From: Negativicutes bacterium | GTDB lineage: Bacteria; Bacillota_C; Negativicutes; Sporomusales_B; JARLHX01 | Direction: 5' to 3' | Length of the DNA: 64,000 bases | NCBI GenBank assembly: GCA_031292015.1 | Contig: JARLHY010000087.1 | Span: forward strand, 1 to 64,000 | In this document: positions 24,052-34,506 of the stretch, one piece after another | Layout of the letters: each line of letters begins with the position of its first letter | Numbering within the stretch: the first letter of the stretch is position 1 | Translations under genes and position numbers: made by a program | The notes under the pieces: generated by a model | The model's input: the letters and a program-made list of their open reading frames with translations, nothing else | Databases searched by the model: none | Told to the model about the DNA's origin: nothing

Positions 24052-26088
24052 TATGGATATCTCGATGCGCGATTCGAGACTCGCCCCCGTCCCCGTCGGC
24101 GGCCTTCGCTCTGACGCAACTTCTGTATCGGCTTGCTGCTCCGCTTTGCCTTTGGCCACAGCAAGCATCAGCTTGATGCGGTTCAGCTGATTGATTTCAC
24201 TTGCGCCCGGGTCATAGTCGATCGGCATAATGTTGGCCTCAGGATAACACCTTCTCAATTCCTTGATCATACCCTTCCCTGTTACCTGGTTGGGCAGGCA
24301 GGCAAACGGCTGCAGGCAGACAATATTGTCCACACCGCTGTCGATCATTTCCACCATGGTGCCTGTGAGCAGCCACCCTTCGCCGGTGAGATGCCCCAGC
24401 GACAGATGCTTTGCCGCTCGTTTCGCAGTCTCTTCGATGGAAAACGGCGCATGAAAACGTCTGCTCGCCAGCAGCGCTTTTTTCATATTGCCCCGATACC
24501 ACTCGACAGCTTTGATAAAAAGATTTCCCGCCACTACGCTGCTGAATTTCCCGGCCAAAAGTTCATACTTGATCCTGCGGTCGTAAGCACAGTACAAAAA
24601 GAAATCCATGAGGTCCGGCACGACGGCTTCGGCGCCTTCGCTTTCCAGCAATTCCACAAGATTGTTGTTAGCGAAGGGGTGATAGTTCACCAAGATCTCC
24701 CCGACAATCCCCACCTTTGGTTTGATACTGTCAATGATCTCCAGATTGTCGAAATCCCTGACAATACCGTACACATTTTCCTTGAAATCCTTCTTACTTC
24801 CGTCCATCAAGGCTTTTTGGCACTTGTCGACCCACCCCTCGTACAAGCGGTTGGCGGATCCCGGAATTTTTTCATAGGGACGCACCCGGTATAAAACCCG
24901 CATCAGCAGATCGCCGTAAATTGTCCCCATGATCAGTCTGTCCACCAGGGACAGTGAGAGGGAAAAACCCGGCGATTTTTCCAGGCCTGACGACAGCGAA
25001 ATGACCGGTATGTGGAGCAGGCCGGCGTCACTCAGCGCCTTGCGGAGTAAAGGAATGTAGTTGGTGGCCCGGCAGCCGCCGCCGGTCTGGGGCATGATAA
25101 TTGACGTGTTGCTGAGGTCATACCGCCCGGATTTCAGGGCCGCCATTAACTGCCCGGCCACGATGATCGCCGGATAGCAGGCGTCGTTATGAACATACTT
25201 CAGTCCTTCATCCACCGCCGCCTTGTCGGTCGAATGCAAAACTTCAACATTATATCCGGCCCGTCTCAGCCCGGTCTGGAAAAATTGAAAATGAATCGGC
25301 GACATCTGGGGCGCCAGAATGGTATGCCTTTTTTTCATCTCAGGGCTGAAAACCGCTTTGTTGTTCTGGACTGCCGTGGTTTTGCCCGGAGCACGGATGC
25401 CGTTTCGCTCCTGCAGCGCCGCCATCAGGGACCTCACCCGGATTCTTACCGCCCCGAGGTTGTTGATCTCATCCAGCTTGATCACAGTATGGATTTTATT
25501 GCCTGTCGCCAGTATCTCCTTTACCTGATCGATGGTAACCGCGTCCAACCCGCAGCCGAAAGAATTGAGCTGAATCATTTCCAGGTTCGGCTGGGTCGCG
25601 ACGAAAGCCGCCGCAGAGTAAAGTCTCGAATGATAAACCCACTGGTCGACAACCCGCAGCGGTCTTTCGGGCTGGGCCAGATGACTTACCGCGTCCTCCG
25701 GCAGAACAGCCATCCCGTAGGACTGGATCATTTCCGCCACGCCATGATTGATTTCAGGATCAATATGATAGGGCCTGCCAGCCAGAACAATCCCGGTGAT
25801 GCCGTTACCCCGGATTTCTTCAAGGACTTTTTTCGCTTCCTGCCGGACATCCTCCTTAAACCGGGCCAGTTCGGCGTAAGCTTTTCGCACCGCCCGGGCC
25901 ACTTCCCGGCTGGCTATCTTGTCGGCAGCCAGTTCGCGGCTGAGTCTGCTGACCAGCCGTTTAGGATTATCCAGCGGCAAAAAGGGGTGCAGGAAAGTGA
26001 TTTTCTCGGCCCGGATAACGTCCATATTGGCCTTGATACTTTCCGGGTAAGACGTTACTATCGGACAGTTATAACAATTGTCGGACAT
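24004..26088 (-). CDS. Acyl-CoA dehydratase activase-related protein, C-terminal part of a split gene
   Basis: The reading frame of 694 codons begins [15 protein letters not shown], which is normally an internal segment of a protein of about 1,400 residues. It carries the DUF2229-like region and a 2-hydroxyglutaryl-CoA dehydratase-like region with several conserved cysteines ([35 protein letters not shown]), likely ligands for an iron-sulphur cluster. The preceding frame (26058-28355) overlaps it by 31 bp and would join it after one inserted base near 26167. No strong ribosome-binding site precedes the first ATG, which supports a broken single gene. Whether a split product still works is unknown. 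Confidence 0.8.
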   Translation of the reverse strand: MSDNCYNCPIVTSYPESIKANMDVIRAEKITFLHPFLPLDNPKRLVSRLSRELAADKIASREVARAVRKAYAELARFKEDVRQEAKKVLEEIRGNGITGIVLAGRPYHIDPEINHGVAEMIQSYGMAVLPEDAVSHLAQPERPLRVVDQWVYHSRLYSAAAFVATQPNLEMIQLNSFGCGLDAVTIDQVKEILATGNKIHTVIKLDEINNLGAVRIRVRSLMAALQERNGIRAPGKTTAVQNNKAVFSPEMKKRHTILAPQMSPIHFQFFQTGLRRAGYNVEVLHSTDKAAVDEGLKYVHNDACYPAIIVAGQLMAALKSGRYDLSNTSIIMPQTGGGCRATNYIPLLRKALSDAGLLHIPVISLSSGLEKSPGFSLSLSLVDRLIMGTIYGDLLMRVLYRVRPYEKIPGSANRLYEGWVDKCQKALMDGSKKDFKENVYGIVRDFDNLEIIDSIKPKVGIVGEILVNYHPFANNNLVELLESEGAEAVVPDLMDFFLYCAYDRRIKYELLAGKFSSVVAGNLFIKAVEWYRGNMKKALLASRRFHAPFSIEETAKRAAKHLSLGHLTGEGWLLTGTMVEMIDSGVDNIVCLQPFACLPNQVTGKGMIKELRRCYPEANIMPIDYDPGASEINQLNRIKLMLAVAKGKAEQQADTEVASERRPPTGTGASLESRIEISILTGVCALQPVMEFFV

Positions 26089-28355
26089 TGGATTTTCCGG
26101 CAGATTGAACGGAATGCAGGGATAAAATATTTTATCGATCCCCCTGCCGGCCAGGTCCGCGATATGCCGTGAACAAGTTTAGCCGGGTAACACAGCGAAT
26201 CGGACGGTATCGTTTCCATTCCGGTTTCGTACAATTTTCTTGACGAGCGCTCTGACAACACTACCCGGTACCCCAGTTCCGTGAAAAAGGTATACCAGAA
26301 AGGATAGTCCTCGTACATATTGAGCACCCGCGGTATTCCGATGGTCCCCCGGACCGCCCGTTCCTCGGTCAGCGGAACATACTGGAAAAGGCGTCTGTAT
26401 TTATACTGGTAAAGATCAGGAGCATCACTCCCGGTCTTTTCTTTTCCTGCGCCCCGCTCGCAGCGATTGCCTGAATGATAGGAGCGTCCGTTGGAAAAAC
26501 GGGTGGTGGTTATCAGACAGTTGTTGCCGCAAAAATGGCAGCGGTGGATAGAAGCCTCCGACCCAAAGCCAGCCAGTTCCACCCCGCGGATCAGCGTGGA
26601 CTCGCGGCCCTCTTCATATCTTTGCCTGGCAATCAGCGCCGCCCCATAGGCACCCATGATCCCGGCGATATCCGGCCGGATAACCTCCCGCCCGATCGTC
26701 CTTTCCAGAGCGCGGAGCACGGCATCATTATAGAATGTCCCCCCCTGGACAACAATTTTATCACCCAGGTCGGCCGGGTTTTTGATTCGAATTACTTTGT
26801 ACAAAGCATTTCGAATAATCGATATGGCGATACCGGCCGCAATATCGGCGACATCCGCTTTATCCCGGTAGGCTTGTTTCACCTTGGAGTTCATAAAAAC
26901 CGTGCAGCGGGTGCCAAGGTCCACAGGATTCCGGGCCTTGAGTCCAAGAGCCGTGAACTCCCGGATGTTCATGCCAAGCGACTGAGCAAAATTCTCGATG
27001 AACGATCCGCAGCCGGCGGAACAGGCCTCATTCAACATGATTGATTCAATAACGCCGTCATGGACAACGAAACTTTTCATGTCCTGGCCGCCGATATCCA
27101 AAACGAAATCGACTTCAGGCAAAAATTGCTTGGCGGCTTTAAAATGAGCGAGCGTCTCGACCTCGCCGATGTCGGCCTGTAGCGCGACCTTGATCAGTCT
27201 TTCGCCGTAGCCGACCACCGCAGAGTTGACGATTTGCGTTCTGCTGTTGATTTTCGCATACAGATCCTTGAGCGCCGTTATCGCCGTATCCACCGGCTTG
27301 GCCATGTTGGCTCCGTAATACGAATATAGGAGCGCGCCATCCTCTCCCACCAGCGCCACTTTTGTTGTTGTCGAGCCGGCGTCGATCCCCAGATAGGCAT
27401 TGCCGGCATAATCTTCGATAACGCCGCGTTTCACGGCGTTTTTCGCGTGTCGCTGTCTGAACTTGTCGTATTCCTGTTCATCAGCGAACAGCGGGTCGAG
27501 CGTCTCTTTGCCGGCATTTACGCCGACGTATATTTTGCCGGACTTCCTTGTTTCAAAATCCTGATACAAAACAGGTTCTTCCTTTAGTGCCAGCGCCGCT
27601 CCGATGGCGACGAAATACTGCGAGTGTTCCGGAAAAAACACCTGTTCCTCTTTCAGTTTCAGTGTTTCAACAAACCGTTTTCTCAACTCGGACAAAAAAT
27701 GCAGCGGTCCCCCTAAAAAGGCCACCTTGCCACCGATAGGCCTCCCTTGCGCAAGGCCGGTGATCGTCTGGTTCACAACAGCTTGCAGCACCGATGCGGC
27801 AATATCCTCCTTGGCCACACCCTCATTCAGCAGTGCCTGAACATCCGTCTTGGCGAACACCCCGCACCTGGATGCAATCGGGTAGAGTGTCTTATGGAGC
27901 TTGGCCCACTCGTTGAGCTGGGCCGGATCGGTCCCCATCAAGGCGGCCATATGATCGATAAAGGCGCCGGTACCGCCTGCGCATACGCCGTTCATCCTCT
28001 GTTCCACCGGAGCGCTGAAATACGTAATTTTGGCGTCTTCGCCCCCCAGTTCGATCGCCGTATCCGTGGCCGGAATGATTTTCTTGATGGCGTGGGAGCA
28101 GGCGACAACCTCCTGAATGAACGAAAGCTGGTAATCCTGGGAAATACCCAGGCCTGCGGACCCGGTAACCATGACTGATAAGAGTTTCTGGTACAGAACA
28201 CCTTGAGCTTTGGCGATCATCGAACGCAAAGTCGTGGTTATGTCAGAAAGATGCCGCAAATACTGGTGAAATACCAAATCGTTCTTTTCATTCAGGACGA
28301 TCATCTTGATGGTAGTCGATCCAATATCCAACCCGACGCGCAATACCTTATCCAT
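26058..28355 (-). CDS. 2-hydroxyacyl-CoA dehydratase activase (BadF/HgdC type), N-terminal part of a split gene
   Basis: The frame of 765 codons holds two ASKHA-type ATPase modules in tandem, each beginning with a phosphate-binding loop ([11 protein letters not shown] at 8-18, [11 protein letters not shown] near 320), and each with the GGxxA and [16 protein letters not shown] cysteine loop that binds the shared [4Fe-4S] cluster in activases. Such proteins use ATP to push electrons into dehydratases of the HgdAB type. The long fused form is a common paralogue in anaerobes without a defined substrate. GGAGAAGAGC precedes the ATG. After about residue 730 the sequence ([10 protein letters not shown]...) no longer fits the family, and the expected [13 protein letters not shown] is found in the next frame. 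Confidence 0.85.
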   Translation of the reverse strand: MDKVLRVGLDIGSTTIKMIVLNEKNDLVFHQYLRHLSDITTTLRSMIAKAQGVLYQKLLSVMVTGSAGLGISQDYQLSFIQEVVACSHAIKKIIPATDTAIELGGEDAKITYFSAPVEQRMNGVCAGGTGAFIDHMAALMGTDPAQLNEWAKLHKTLYPIASRCGVFAKTDVQALLNEGVAKEDIAASVLQAVVNQTITGLAQGRPIGGKVAFLGGPLHFLSELRKRFVETLKLKEEQVFFPEHSQYFVAIGAALALKEEPVLYQDFETRKSGKIYVGVNAGKETLDPLFADEQEYDKFRQRHAKNAVKRGVIEDYAGNAYLGIDAGSTTTKVALVGEDGALLYSYYGANMAKPVDTAITALKDLYAKINSRTQIVNSAVVGYGERLIKVALQADIGEVETLAHFKAAKQFLPEVDFVLDIGGQDMKSFVVHDGVIESIMLNEACSAGCGSFIENFAQSLGMNIREFTALGLKARNPVDLGTRCTVFMNSKVKQAYRDKADVADIAAGIAISIIRNALYKVIRIKNPADLGDKIVVQGGTFYNDAVLRALERTIGREVIRPDIAGIMGAYGAALIARQRYEEGRESTLIRGVELAGFGSEASIHRCHFCGNNCLITTTRFSNGRSYHSGNRCERGAGKEKTGSDAPDLYQYKYRRLFQYVPLTEERAVRGTIGIPRVLNMYEDYPFWYTFFTELGYRVVLSERSSRKLYETGMETIPSDSLCYPAKLVHGISRTWPAGGSIKYFIPAFRSICRKIQCPTIVITVR
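26161..26171 (-). other. Site of one-base frameshift in the activase gene
   Basis: On the minus strand the text CACGGCATATCGCGG gives H-G-I-S-R. Adding one base after CACGG gives H-G-H-I-A and then continues without a break ([13 protein letters not shown], then [11 protein letters not shown]) into the downstream frame, which matches the usual uninterrupted family sequence. Confidence 0.8.
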
Positions 28356-28572
28356 GCTCTTCTCCCATTCCTCCGAAGATTACTATAGATTCCGCAAGGC
28401 ATTACAATCTTAACTCTTATACCCTTTTCTTCACCGGAATGACTGCCGCCCAAGTCATTGACTGCCAGAGGCGCATTTTCTCCTCACTGATTCGCTAAAG
28501 TTTATTTCAGTAAACTTTCCTAAATTCCTCCATTATTCGGAATATTAATATCAGCCAAAAACAGTATTTCTA

Positions 28573-28616
28573 CAAAAGCAGGCCGGAAGTGGCGATGAAA
28601 CGCCGCTCCAGGCCTG
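28573..28616 (-). terminator. Terminator of the MFS exporter gene
   Basis: On the minus strand CAGGCC and GGCCTG close a stem with an inner GGCG/CGCC pairing, followed by CTTTTGT, about 60 bp after the exporter stop. The rest of the 321-bp gap (28356-28676) carries the activase promoter region, in which I find no clear -35/-10 pair, and no gene. Confidence 0.65.
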
Positions 28617-28676
28617 TTTGGGGTCTTCATATCCGCGAATATGCTCCGGCCCACTCCCGCCCGGCAAGCCCTTTTA

Positions 28677-29897
28677 CTAGAGATCCCCGGGGGTACCGCT
28701 CAGTGAACAGTCAATAATGTTCCCCTTGTAAATCGTGTGGTAAACCAATATCGCATTCGCCAGCAGCAGCGACCCGGTAAAGAAAAATACATAGCGAACC
28801 CCGAAGACGGCTGCCAGCTGTCCGCCGGAAACGGCGCCCAAAAACATCCCAATGTATTGGGAGGACTGGTTATAGCCAAAAGTCCGGCCGGCGATAAAAT
28901 GCGGCGTAGTCCGTTTCAGCAGGCTGTTGACGGAGGGCAGCAGGCCGGCTGTCACCGTTCCCAGCAAAAAGCTGAGAATCCCCAACTGCCAGGGATTCTT
29001 AACAAGAGCGTACGGAATGAAAATCAAGCCGCCGATAACCAGTGCCGCCAACAACACCTTTTGCGGGCCAATCCGGTCTGATATTTTTCCCAGTCTCGGC
29101 GCGAAAAGAATACTGGCAAAGCCCGAAGCGGCGAAAACGGCACCGGAAATAATGGCAATATGGGTACTGTGCGGCGATAATTGGGTAACATAAATTGTAA
29201 TAACCGGCTGAATCGACATCAGCGCCAGTTGCAGAACAAGGGTTGTGGCAAACAAGCCGATCGTCACCTTATGATTGGGAAGAAGGCGCCAGACTTCCCG
29301 GCAGCTGATACTGGTCTGCGCTGCCGAAACCTTTTGCTCTTTTAAAAACAGGAACGACGCGACAAACGCAATGAAACACAGGCCCCCGATGGTGATAAAA
29401 TCTCCCCTGAACCCGATTACCTCCCCCAGATAACCGCCAAAAAAAGGGCCCAGCAAAACTCCCCCGACATGTCCGCTGAACAATATTCCCAGCGCCCAGC
29501 CGGCCTTCTCCTTCGGAGTCTGAGTCGCAACCAGCGTCGTGACTGCCGCCTGATAACCGGACAACGCACCCTGCAGAATTCTCAGCCCGGTCAATTGAAA
29601 AACGTTATGAACAAACCCCATGCAAGTTACGATGATGGCCAGCCACAGACTCGACCGCAGAATCATCGGCTTTATCCCGTACTTGTCGGCAAAACCGCCC
29701 CAGATGGGCGAGAATACCGCCAGACTGATAAAACAACTGCCGAAGGTGATGCCTGACCACCGCGCAATCATTGCCGTGTCATGAACGCCAAGTTGTTCGA
29801 TATAAAGCGGCAGCATCGGCGCCATCTGACTCATGCCAGCCGATATGACAAACGCCCCGAACCAGCACACCCAAAGATTTTTCTCCCAATTTTCCAT
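28677..29897 (-). CDS. MFS transporter, DHA1 drug-exporter type
   Basis: A 406-residue major facilitator protein with 12 predicted helices. The loop between helices 2 and 3 reads GGFADKYGIKP. The motif-C-like GHVGGVLLGPFFGGYLG in helix 5 is the antiporter signature, so export of a drug or metabolite by proton exchange is likely (MdtG/NorA-like). It is monocistronic, with a terminator behind it. A TATAAT-like -10 lies near 29925 on the minus strand, without a good -35. The substrate is unknown. Confidence 0.88.
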   Translation of the reverse strand: MENWEKNLWVCWFGAFVISAGMSQMAPMLPLYIEQLGVHDTAMIARWSGITFGSCFISLAVFSPIWGGFADKYGIKPMILRSSLWLAIIVTCMGFVHNVFQLTGLRILQGALSGYQAAVTTLVATQTPKEKAGWALGILFSGHVGGVLLGPFFGGYLGEVIGFRGDFITIGGLCFIAFVASFLFLKEQKVSAAQTSISCREVWRLLPNHKVTIGLFATTLVLQLALMSIQPVITIYVTQLSPHSTHIAIISGAVFAASGFASILFAPRLGKISDRIGPQKVLLAALVIGGLIFIPYALVKNPWQLGILSFLLGTVTAGLLPSVNSLLKRTTPHFIAGRTFGYNQSSQYIGMFLGAVSGGQLAAVFGVRYVFFFTGSLLLANAILVYHTIYKGNIIDCSLSGTPGDL

Positions 29898-30013
29898 GAA
29901 ACACCTACGTTATTCTACAAAAATTATACAGTATGATTTTACCACTATCCATCCCCTGTTTCTAGAATGAATTTCAATCGGTGGCGAAAATGTCTGAAAC
30001 TGGAACGGACAAT

Positions 30014-30046
30014 AAAGAAAGAGGCTCCGCTGAGCCTCCTTCTTTA
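30014..30046. terminator. Terminator behind cheW
   Basis: AAAGAAAGAGGCTC pairs with GAGCCTCCTTCTTT (one mismatch) around CGCT, 65 bp after the cheW stop, with T-rich flanks on both strands. Confidence 0.8.
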
Positions 30047-30110
30047 TCACAAAGCCAACACTGTCTTATCTGGCCGAAAATATCTGTAGGCAAGCTGCCA
30101 AATTGCCGCC

Positions 30111-30587
30111 TCACATCCCTCCGGAGACCAGCAGTTCCTTCTGTTCACGCTCCGTCAGGACTTTGAAAATGTCCACGGCGATAATCAGCCGGTCATCAAC
30201 CTTGCCGATGCCGAGGACAAAATCGGCCCCGACGCCGCCGGCAACGGACGGGGCATCCTCGATATTTTCCATCGGTATCGCGATAATTTCCAGCACATCG
30301 TCCACAATGATCCCGCATTTTTTCCTGTCCATATTTACCACGACAACCCGAGTGGTGTCCTTGACCGCGCTGCTGCCAAGCCCGAAACGCTTCTTGAAAT
30401 CGATAATCGGGATCACCTCGCCGCGCAAATTCATGATTCCGTCGACGAAATCCGGCATGCCCGGCAACTTGATTACCTTTCCCGGCCGGGTGATTTCATG
30501 AACCTGGCTGATGGGGATTCCGTATTCATAAACCTTGTCGCCCGCCTCCAGCGCATAGACGACAAGGGTAAGTCCCTCTTTGGCCAT
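30111..30587 (-). CDS. cheW: Chemotaxis adaptor CheW
   Basis: A 158-residue adaptor linking chemoreceptors to the CheA kinase. The double-barrel SH3-like CheW fold is seen over the whole length, with YGIPISQVHEI near residue 21, LPGMPDFVDGIMNLRGEVIPIIDFKKRFG in the middle and CGIIVDDVLEI, then VLGIGKVDDRLI. It is 17 bp downstream of a soluble chemoreceptor gene and must be on the same mRNA, so the two probably work as a pair. The transcript begins behind the c-di-GMP riboswitch at 32.0 kb. No cheA is in the window. Confidence 0.95.
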   Translation of the reverse strand: MAKEGLTLVVYALEAGDKVYEYGIPISQVHEITRPGKVIKLPGMPDFVDGIMNLRGEVIPIIDFKKRFGLGSSAVKDTTRVVVVNMDRKKCGIIVDDVLEIIAIPMENIEDAPSVAGGVGADFVLGIGKVDDRLIIAVDIFKVLTEREQKELLVSGGM

Positions 30588-30604
30588 GGTCTTCGCCCTC
30601 CTAC

Positions 30605-31771
30605 TTATAAATTTGCCGCCGTCTGCATTAATTGGCCCGCCAGAGTTGTCATCTCTTCGATCGTTGCGTTGACCTCCTGAATGGCGGCTGAGGTCTCCTC
30701 CGTCACCGCCAGGGTCGACTGTGAGGCATTGGCTGTTTCGTTCATCGATTTGTCGATTTCGCGGGTGAGTTCCTTGATCTGGGCAACCGTCTTCTTCGAT
30801 TCCTCCGACAGCTTGCGGATCTCCTCGGCCACCACGCCGAAGCCCCGGCCGGCCTCGCCCACCCTGGCCGCCTCAATCGCCGCGTTCAGGCCGAGCATCT
30901 TTGTTTCGTCGGCGATTTCCTTGATGAAACCCATCACATTGTTGATATTCTCTAACTGACCCTTTACCTTTTCGATCTCTTCGTGCAGTTGGCTCTGATT
31001 GCCGCTGACGTCGTTCGTCGCCGCCGTGATCTGCTGGATGGACGCCGACACTCCCGTGAGCCCTTCATCCAGCGAACCGGCGACCGACTTAAGATCCTTC
31101 GCCAATTTGCGGGGAATCGCCAAAGAGAAGGATCCGACTACTGCTCCGGTTTGTCCGTCATGCAAAGGGGCGGCGGCTCCCAATAGGGGAAAGCCGAATA
31201 TCTTTTCATCGGTTTCTTCGATGACCAGCTTATTTTGCTGTAAAACCTTGGCCTGAATACTGCCTTCTCTTATCGGCGAGCCCACCTGCAACTGCGGAAT
31301 ATCAAACTTGTCGGACCCTTGCTTCCTGATGTATTTTTCCCTGTCAGCCACGACAATGACTCCGCCCTCCGGCAGCATGTCGGCCAGCACCGGGGCGAAT
31401 GTGTCGAAGGCCTGAACGATCTTGTGCTGGCGGGGGCTGGCGATCACCCAGGAGCCGACGACTTCCGTCCCGGTCTCATTCCAGACCGGTCCCCCGATGG
31501 CGCATATCCGCACCCCGTAGATTTCCCGCGCCAGTTCCAGCATGATCGTGCGACGGGCCTGCATCGCCTTGGCTCCCACGCCATCCTGACTGAACCGCGT
31601 GCCCACTTCCAGGCCGGGGATGTCAAATTTTTCGGCCTGCTTGTAGGTCACGGCGGTCAGGTCGGTAACAAAAAAGCACGCGCCGTCCTCGAACGAGTGG
31701 ATGGCAATCTGAAAAAACGCTTTCAAGAATTCCACTTCTTTTGGCTGTACCTTTAGTTCGTTAAGTTCCAT
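30605..31771 (-). CDS. Soluble chemoreceptor with duplicated sensor module
   Basis: A 388-residue methyl-accepting chemotaxis protein without membrane helices. Two related sensory segments stand in tandem, each with the pattern KFDIP-x-LxVG, then about 30 residues, then I/V-YGVR or I-FGFP and a glycine-rich VVGSxxxAxPR end: about residues 48-115 and 150-218. After them comes the signalling domain with the hairpin tip ([31 protein letters not shown]). Receptors with one such module are common in this group of bacteria, and the doubled form is less usual. Ligands are unknown. It is followed by cheW, and the mRNA carries a c-di-GMP-I riboswitch with terminator in its leader. Confidence 0.9.
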   Translation of the reverse strand: MELNELKVQPKEVEFLKAFFQIAIHSFEDGACFFVTDLTAVTYKQAEKFDIPGLEVGTRFSQDGVGAKAMQARRTIMLELAREIYGVRICAIGGPVWNETGTEVVGSWVIASPRQHKIVQAFDTFAPVLADMLPEGGVIVVADREKYIRKQGSDKFDIPQLQVGSPIREGSIQAKVLQQNKLVIEETDEKIFGFPLLGAAAPLHDGQTGAVVGSFSLAIPRKLAKDLKSVAGSLDEGLTGVSASIQQITAATNDVSGNQSQLHEEIEKVKGQLENINNVMGFIKEIADETKMLGLNAAIEAARVGEAGRGFGVVAEEIRKLSEESKKTVAQIKELTREIDKSMNETANASQSTLAVTEETSAAIQEVNATIEEMTTLAGQLMQTAANL

Positions 31772-31947
31772 TGTTCGTCATTCCTTTCAAATCACGTTTG
31801 TTTTTGTTTTGCTTGCCGCTTGTGTCAGTCTCTGTTTGCCATACCTCTCCTTCTCATCCGGAGAAACCATCTGCGTTGAAATCTCACTCCCTTCGCCCCC
31901 GACTTTCGCATAACTTCAACAGCGCCTTGCTCCTTTCTATATCTTTC

Positions 31948-31983
31948 AAAAAAAACACAAGACCTGCAGATAGGTCTTGTGTT
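31948..31983 (-). terminator. Riboswitch expression platform (terminator)
   Basis: A perfect 12-bp stem AACACAAGACCT/AGGTCTTGTGTT with a 6-nt loop, then a run of eight T on the minus strand. It lies 27 nt after the riboswitch aptamer and 177 nt before the chemoreceptor start. Confidence 0.85.
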
Positions 31984-32010
31984 ATCCATTCACCCTTTTT
32001 AGACAGAAAG

Positions 32011-32088
32011 GGCCAACCTGACAGTCAAGGGCACCAGCCCGTCAGACCCATGAATTTGCGGCCCCGTCCATAGACAGATTTGCCGATC
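32011..32088 (-). promoter_or_regulatory. Cyclic-di-GMP-I (GEMM-I) riboswitch aptamer
   Basis: The minus strand contains the conserved GEMM-I landmarks in order: GGCAAAUC, a short P2 hairpin (CUGUC/GACGG), CCGCAAA, AUGGGUCUGA, a P3 stem (CUGAC/GUCAG with inner GGGC/GCCC) and GGUUGGCC. A strong terminator follows at once and then a chemoreceptor-cheW operon, which is the classical context of this class. The base that separates c-di-GMP from cGAMP sensing seems to be G, which suggests c-di-GMP. The P2 loop is UAUG, not the usual GNRA. Whether ligand turns the operon on or off cannot be told from sequence alone. Confidence 0.72.
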
Positions 32089-32223
32089 CTATTTATTTAG
32101 TCAGCGAAGGTGGCCGGCGGCTTTTGGTATTATTGGTGATTAATCACTGTGTTGTAAGTAATTGTATTACAAATGCTGCGCCGGTTCCATGTTAGCGAAT
32201 TACATTTTTCAGCCTTACTTTCA

Positions 32224-34317
32224 TCAAAAAAGGTGTTTAGTCGTCATGTTTTTACAAATTGCTAATTTCTCCTCACCAAGATTAAGCAGTTTTATCGCCG
32301 TGGTCAGCATAAGCTTTGTCTCGACATCTTCGATGGATACGCCGAGGATCGCTTCGATCCGATGCTTGTGCTTGACTGCCGTGTTGTAGTGCAGGAACAG
32401 CTTTTGGGCGGCCACTTTGAGGTTTGGGCTCTGGAGAATTTTATCCAGGGTCTGCAGAAGGTTTGTCCCTTTCTGGCGGTCGTATTTCATCAGCTTGCCG
32501 AGGGTTTCCTGAACAAAGTCCCCGGCTTGGTCTTCATTGCCGAGATTGACCAGGAGCTTGTAAATACCGATATCGTAAAAATGGCAGGCCTTGTGGAGAT
32601 AGCCTTGGCTCCTGGCCACCCGCGCCGCGCTGAGTGCCTGCCGGTAACTTTGACGGATGCCCTCCAGACCGCTTTGGGGGCAGCCAACGCCTACCACCGC
32701 CCTCAATTCCGGGTCATAGCCTGCAATGATCTCCAAAACTCGTTCAGCGGCTCGTATGCCCTCTGTCCGACCGTTTCCGTCACCCTTTTTGCCGACGATC
32801 ACGCCGATATCCCCGCGGCAGTCCCACACGAACATCTGCCTTTCGTTGCATAGAAGTTCAATGATCTTACTCTGGTGCAAAGTACCGGTTTCTCCGGCAT
32901 AATCACCGCTGTCCGCGGACTCTATGCGCACCTGGCAGCAAAACAGAGGAATCGAAAGGTCGATACCGAATGCCTTGGCTATCGCGACATCCCGTATGGC
33001 CGGCTCCTGCCCCCGGATAATGTCTTCAATGAAATCGCTCCGCCGCCGAAGGGCGAGGATGTGTTCCACCATCTTCTCAGCCTGTCTTTTTTCGGTCACG
33101 TCCGTAAAGACCATGGCGACCGTCTTTTTGCCGGCGGCCAAATAATTCATCGGCGCAGCCCGTACCTCGGCAAAGCGCCGGTGTCCCCGGACCGTCAGCT
33201 CCAGGCCGAATTGCTGCGGCTGACCGGCTCTGATGATTCGCCGGGTTGTATTGACCAGAAAATCGGCATCCCGTACCGCCAACACCTGATGCATGGTGCG
33301 CCCCCGCAATTCCTCGTGCGGTCTCGGCAAAAGCTTTTCGTTCTGGCCGAAAACCTCGACATAGCGGCCATGCTCGTCCACAATCATGCTGACGTCCGGG
33401 ATGGCCTGAGCAAAATCCCTGAGTCTGCGCTCGCTCTCCCGCCGGGCCTCCTCCAGGCATTTGATATCGGTGATGTCGACAAGCAGGCCCGCCCAGTGCC
33501 GCGCCTCGCCCTCACGGGAGTCGCTTACCTTCTTGCCGTTGGCCAGAACCCACCGGTATGCGCCATTCTTGTGGCGGATCCGGTATTCTATTTCAAATTT
33601 GGTCCTCTCCCCGGCTTCATGATCATCGATTGCTTTTTCGATCAAACCGCGATCCTCCGGATGGCATAAACTCAACCAGGCCTCGCGGGTAACCGCAACT
33701 TCATCCTTGGCGTAACCGAGTATGGCCCCCCATTGTGGATAGGCCGCAGGCCGGGCATTACTGTTTGCAAATCCCCAAACCCCGGCTCTGGCCGCATCAA
33801 TTGCCAGCGCCAGTTGGTCATGGCTGCTTCGCAGTTCCCGCTCGGCCTGTTTGCGGGCCGTAATATCCCGGCATATTACCAGCAGTTTCGTTAGCTTGCC
33901 AGCCGCGTCGAGGATCCTGTTGCCATCGCTCTCCAGCCAGCAATAGCTGCCATCCTTGCGGCGAAAACGGTACTCGCAGCGGGTGGAGATTGCCGGCAAT
34001 CCCGCCTTGGCTCTGGCAAAAAGCGCCCTGAAGAGCGCTAAATCATCCGCGTGATAGTAATCGTAAACCGATCTATCGACCAGTTCTTCCGTCGAATAGC
34101 CCAATATTCTTTTCACGGATGGCGAAACGTACCGGCAATACTCGTCAGGGCCAAGAATAAAGATGATATCGTTGATGTTTGTCATCACAAGAGTTAACAA
34201 AGTGTCGTCTTCGCTTGCCAGATCCACATGTCTTCCCGGCCCATTGTTCAAATCTGTCACCATCCTGCTTGTTTTTATAAGTAACTTCCCTGATTCCCGG
34301 CAGAGATTCCCCTGCAT
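32224..34317 (-). CDS. PAS-domain transcriptional regulator with PucR-type helix-turn-helix
   Basis: A 697-residue soluble regulator. Three PAS domains follow each other, each closed by a DIT motif (CRDITARKQAE, VDITDIKCLEE, FTDVTEKRQAE): about 40-165, 170-300 and 310-425. The rest is a GGDEF-degenerate middle (VRIESADSGD, RAVVGVG) and the C-terminal PucR/CdaR helix-turn-helix (KVAAQKLFLHYNTAVKHKHRIEAILG). It should sense a small molecule or redox state and bind DNA. Its target is not evident. GGAG lies 7 nt before the ATG. It is transcribed toward the c-di-GMP riboswitch without an obvious terminator of its own before it, so read-through into the riboswitch leader is possible. Confidence 0.88.
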   Translation of the reverse strand: MQGNLCRESGKLLIKTSRMVTDLNNGPGRHVDLASEDDTLLTLVMTNINDIIFILGPDEYCRYVSPSVKRILGYSTEELVDRSVYDYYHADDLALFRALFARAKAGLPAISTRCEYRFRRKDGSYCWLESDGNRILDAAGKLTKLLVICRDITARKQAERELRSSHDQLALAIDAARAGVWGFANSNARPAAYPQWGAILGYAKDEVAVTREAWLSLCHPEDRGLIEKAIDDHEAGERTKFEIEYRIRHKNGAYRWVLANGKKVSDSREGEARHWAGLLVDITDIKCLEEARRESERRLRDFAQAIPDVSMIVDEHGRYVEVFGQNEKLLPRPHEELRGRTMHQVLAVRDADFLVNTTRRIIRAGQPQQFGLELTVRGHRRFAEVRAAPMNYLAAGKKTVAMVFTDVTEKRQAEKMVEHILALRRRSDFIEDIIRGQEPAIRDVAIAKAFGIDLSIPLFCCQVRIESADSGDYAGETGTLHQSKIIELLCNERQMFVWDCRGDIGVIVGKKGDGNGRTEGIRAAERVLEIIAGYDPELRAVVGVGCPQSGLEGIRQSYRQALSAARVARSQGYLHKACHFYDIGIYKLLVNLGNEDQAGDFVQETLGKLMKYDRQKGTNLLQTLDKILQSPNLKVAAQKLFLHYNTAVKHKHRIEAILGVSIEDVETKLMLTTAIKLLNLGEEKLAICKNMTTKHLF

Positions 34318-34423
34318 TTTTCGCTCCGCAGGCTCACCCTTTAGAACTGTGCCGGAATGTCAACATTCGGGGGCCGTTGTGCGAGCCCTGAAAGGCATCT
34401 TTCGCCCTAGGCGCTCATCCAAA

Positions 34424-34463
34424 ACATAAAAAAACAAAAAGGAGACTCTCCGAGTCTCCTTTT
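34424..34463 (-). terminator. Terminator of the ccpN-ppsR-ppdK operon
   Basis: An 11-bp stem AAAAGGAGACT/AGTCTCCTTTT with a 5-nt loop, followed on the minus strand by TGTTTTTTT, about 45 bp after the ppdK stop. Confidence 0.9.
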
Positions 34464-34506
34464 CATTACAAGGTAATATCAGCTTCCTAAGGGAATATCC
34501 AGCCTG

